From positions 1 through 64,000 of the forward strand of contig CAZEQC010000009.1 of NCBI GenBank assembly GCA_964514285.1: a stretch of 64,000 nt of DNA, given 5' to 3'. The position numbers and the translations under genes are program-made. Shown here piece after piece: positions 61,868 through 64,000 of the stretch. The notes under the pieces were generated by a model, which was not told the DNA's origin, ran no database searches, and saw only the letters and a program-made list of their open reading frames with translations. The DNA is from SKLM01 sp964514285 (GTDB lineage Bacteria > Chloroflexota > Anaerolineae > B4-G1). The stretch's first letter is position 1. Every line of letters begins with the position of its first letter.

Positions 61868-63043
61868 ATGGAAAAGCTTAAGACACAGGTAGTCGTCATT
61901 GGCGGCGGCGCAACGGGGTCAGCCGTCTTGCGTGACCTAGCCATGCGAGGGTTGGACGCTATGTTGTTCGAACGAGGTAACCTTGCGGAGGGCACGACAG
62001 GGAACTTCCATGGCTTGCTCCATAGTGGCGGCCGCTACGCAGTTAAGGACAAACCGGCCGCCGTTGAGTGCATCGAAGAGAACCGTATTCTGCGCCGCAT
62101 CGTACCACGTGCGATCGAGGATACGGGTGGCTTCTTCGTCACGCTCAACGACGAGGATGAGGAATTCCTTCCCACCTTCCTTGATGGATGTGAGGAGTGC
62201 GGCATCCCCACCGAGGTCATCTCGGGGGAGGATGCGCGGGAGCTAGAACCAGCGCTTTCACCCGACGTTATTCATGCGGTGAAAGTGCCCGACGCCAGCA
62301 TTGACGGTTGGGACGTCTGCGTGAGCAACGTTGCATCGGCCAAAGAGTATGGCGCACAGACCTTCCTCTTTACCGAGGTCACCAATATCCTTCGTGAGAA
62401 TGATCGCGTGGTCGGCATTGAAGCGGAGGATGTGTCGACTGGCGAGAAGTACAGGGTCGAGGCCGAGTACGTGGTGAGCGCCTCCGGGCCGTGGGCTGGC
62501 AAGATCGCCAGCCTTGCCGATATCGAGGTCCCTATGGTGCTCGGCAAAGGCACGATGGTCCCCTTGGACGGCCGACCTCATCAGCGAGTCATCAATCGCT
62601 GCCACTATCCAGGGGATGGTGACATCATTGTGCCCGTGGGCACCACCATCGTGCTGGGCACGACCGACGTTGTCATTGATGATCCTGATAACTTCTCCAT
62701 TGAGCCGTGGGAGTTGGACCTGCTGTTTGAGGAATGCATGAAGATGGTTCCGGAGATTGCGGACATGGGTATGCAGCGCCCTTGGGCCAGCGTCCGTCCC
62801 CTCTATGAGCCTCCTTCAGAAGAGAATGAGGAAGAGGAGAGAGAGACAGGCATGGAGGTCAGCCGAGCTTTCTACGTCCTTGACCACGAAGAGCTGGACG
62901 GTGTCGCGGGTTTCATCACCATCACCGGGGGAAAGCTGACCACAGGTCGCATGATGGCTGAACAAACTGTCGATGTGGTGGCGGAGAAAATGGGGGTCGA
63001 CGAGCCCTGCCGCACGGCCGAAGAGCCCCTACCCACGCCTTAG
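61868..63043 (+). CDS. glpA: GlpA-like FAD-dependent glycerol-3-phosphate dehydrogenase, short form
   Basis: FAD-dependent oxidoreductase of 391 residues. The dinucleotide fold is VVVIGGGATGSAVLRDLAMRG (in part); GLLHSGGRYA, PMVLGKGTMVPL, VPVGTTIVLGTTD and ITITGGKLTTGRMMAE are typical of the GlpA/GlpD family. E. coli GlpA is about 540 residues; this one stops after the FAD domain and lacks the C-terminal iron-sulfur/BFD-like region, and no glpB or glpC follows. Placement after etfBA suggests electrons pass to ETF. Substrate by context is glycerol-3-phosphate; another 2-hydroxyacid is possible. Confidence 0.83.
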   Translation: MEKLKTQVVVIGGGATGSAVLRDLAMRGLDAMLFERGNLAEGTTGNFHGLLHSGGRYAVKDKPAAVECIEENRILRRIVPRAIEDTGGFFVTLNDEDEEFLPTFLDGCEECGIPTEVISGEDARELEPALSPDVIHAVKVPDASIDGWDVCVSNVASAKEYGAQTFLFTEVTNILRENDRVVGIEAEDVSTGEKYRVEAEYVVSASGPWAGKIASLADIEVPMVLGKGTMVPLDGRPHQRVINRCHYPGDGDIIVPVGTTIVLGTTDVVIDDPDNFSIEPWELDLLFEECMKMVPEIADMGMQRPWASVRPLYEPPSEENEEEERETGMEVSRAFYVLDHEELDGVAGFITITGGKLTTGRMMAEQTVDVVAEKMGVDEPCRTAEEPLPTP

Positions 63044-63065
63044 TCAGGGGACTGAGAAGGGTGAG

Positions 63066-63344
63066 ATGACGAAACGGATGGGGCGGAGAGAAGCTTCTAA
63101 GTCCAAGGGCGAGGAGCAGCTTGAGACAGGCACGGCCTTTGAGTGGGTCCCACTCTGGGGTTGGATCCTGGTTTTCTTGGTGCCCTTGATCATCAGTGAG
63201 GTCATGTTTTGGAACGTGGGCAAGATTCCCAGCATGATCATGTTTCCCATCGCCTGGATTGGTTTCTGGTATGTGACGATGGAGCGCTCCGGGTGGCCGA
63301 TCCTGAAGCATCGGAAGAAAGAAGCAAGCCCAGACGAGGATTGA
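63066..63344 (+). CDS. Small membrane protein next to the GlpA-like gene
   Basis: 92 residues with a charged N terminus, two membrane helices (about 33-51, WGWILVFLVPLIISEVMFW, and about 56-72, SMIMFPIAWIGFWYVTM) and a charged tail. GAAGGGTGAG precedes the ATG. No family recognised. Starting 22 nt after the GlpA-like stop, it could anchor that enzyme or ETF at the membrane; this is an inference from position only. Confidence 0.65.
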   Translation: MTKRMGRREASKSKGEEQLETGTAFEWVPLWGWILVFLVPLIISEVMFWNVGKIPSMIMFPIAWIGFWYVTMERSGWPILKHRKKEASPDED

Positions 63345-63432
63345 TGGGACAGAGACTACGGCTGACTTGAGCTCGGTCTAAGTTAAGCTGAAGGATGCCC
63401 TTGACTTCTCTGCCAGGAGGTAGAGGAGGCAG

Positions 63433-63618
63433 ATGAAAAAGATACCGGCACCAGCCATGGATGATGAGAAGAGCAATGGTGAAAACCCAGAAGCTTCGTC
63501 AGAGGGCAAGGGAGACGGAGCGAAACGAACGAGCAAACGTGACGCGCAATTCGCGATGACCTTGTTGGAAGCTGAGGTTATCGCCGAAAACCTGAAGAAG
63601 AGCGGTACGCGTCGCTAG
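63433..63618 (+). CDS. Small charged hypothetical protein
   Basis: 61 residues, no membrane segment, rich in Lys, Glu, Ser and Asp, with an amphipathic end (FAMTLLEAEVIAENLKKSG). The ATG has a strong GGAGG-type Shine-Dalgarno sequence. It directly precedes the methyltransferase gene by 11 nt. Function unknown. Confidence 0.55.
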   Translation: MKKIPAPAMDDEKSNGENPEASSEGKGDGAKRTSKRDAQFAMTLLEAEVIAENLKKSGTRR

Positions 63619-63629
63619 CCGGAGGCGAG

Positions 63630-64000
63630 GTGAGCGTGGAAGAGACCGTTCAACGCTTACAGGCACTCACCGAGGCAGGATGCCTTCAGTTCCGCGGTGG
63701 GTTCCGTCGGTTTGCTGAGCGACACGAACTGACAGATTGGGAAGGGTGGTTCAATCCTTATGACGAGGAGATCTACCAGACGGTGCTGAGCCACATTAAC
63801 TCAAAGGATGTGGTGCTCGACATCGGAGCAGGCGATCTCCGCCTGGGACTTCGTATGGCGCGGCGGGCGGAGAGGGTCTATGCGGTGGAGGTCAATCCCC
63901 TGCTCCTGGCTCAGGCCCTGGACATCATCGGCCTGGACCTACCTCGAAGTCTCCACGTCATTTGCGCCAACGCACTCGATCTCTCTATCCCGGCGGACGT
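63630..64000 (+). CDS. SAM-dependent methyltransferase-like protein, 3'-truncated by window edge
   Basis: GTG at 63630 (GTG 63636 is an alternative) with GGAGG nearby; the frame is open to the end of the window (123 codons). Rossmann-fold methyltransferase motif I is VVLDIGAGDLRLGLRMA, followed by RVYAVEVNPLLLAQAL as the acidic end of the second strand. The target is unknown. The N-terminal region LTDWEGWFNPYDEEIYQTVL has no recognised family. Confidence 0.7.
   Translation, partial: MSVEETVQRLQALTEAGCLQFRGGFRRFAERHELTDWEGWFNPYDEEIYQTVLSHINSKDVVLDIGAGDLRLGLRMARRAERVYAVEVNPLLLAQALDIIGLDLPRSLHVICANALDLSIPAD

Overview
The window looks like a Chloroflexota (Anaerolineae-like) chromosome segment, probably from a metagenome assembly. 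The basis is a Tad pilus locus with a receiver-CpaE fusion, secreted proteins with PPC domains and Thr-Pro linkers, VanW, DUF1028 and DUF4352 proteins, a long-form HPF, GC-rich but not extreme DNA, and a 10-N scaffold gap inside dhaK. The phylum call is an inference from gene content. No rRNA, tRNA, CRISPR array, insertion sequence or prophage was seen.

Layout. 1-7.6 kb: Tad/Flp pilus genes (VWA protein cut by the left edge, cpaB, cpaE/tadZ with a receiver domain, cpaF/tadA, tadB, tadC). 7.6-17.9 kb: comF, hpf, an unknown protein paired with a low-molecular-weight phosphatase, proS behind a structured leader, a small membrane protein, sfsA, DUF1028, rhomboid and vanW. 17.9-26.5 kb: lactate permease-like transporter, a very large GT-C glycosyltransferase, an unknown small protein, a DUF401 transporter, degV and an acetyltransferase-like protein. 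26.5-37.5 kb: ruvB-larA-homocysteine methyltransferase on the minus strand, upp and a MraY/WecA-like transferase, tryptophanase, an EF-G paralogue, a queuosine-precursor transporter with an attenuator-like leader, and era. 37.7-41.1 kb: two exported or membrane-anchored proteins. 41.1-48.9 kb: a minus-strand nusA-ylxR-infB-rbfA-nrnA-truB-ribF operon. 49.2-52.5 kb: a lipoprotein, queG and an autoregulated-looking tetR gene.

52.6-63.6 kb is a glycerol/dihydroxyacetone region: a DhaR-like activator, glpF, dhaK, dhaL, glpK, etfB, etfA, a short GlpA-like FAD dehydrogenase and two small unknown proteins, followed by a methyltransferase cut by the right edge. In the inferred scheme glycerol enters through GlpF and is phosphorylated by GlpK. 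Glycerol-3-phosphate is then oxidised by the GlpA-like enzyme, which lacks the usual C-terminal iron-sulfur region and may hand electrons to the adjacent ETF. Dihydroxyacetone would be handled by DhaKL, but no dhaM is visible.

The most interesting part is the 475-bp gap between dhaR and glpF. It holds two 15-bp palindromes 33 bp apart, a near-consensus sigma-70-type promoter, a 30-codon leader ORF ending Cys-Cys-stop, an intrinsic terminator starting 4 nt after the stop codon, and a strong Shine-Dalgarno sequence with no usable start. Three other genes (nusA, the queuosine-precursor transporter, proS) also have terminator-like hairpins between promoter and start codon, so transcription attenuation appears repeatedly here. 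All promoters and RNA structures were read by eye and have not been folded or tested.
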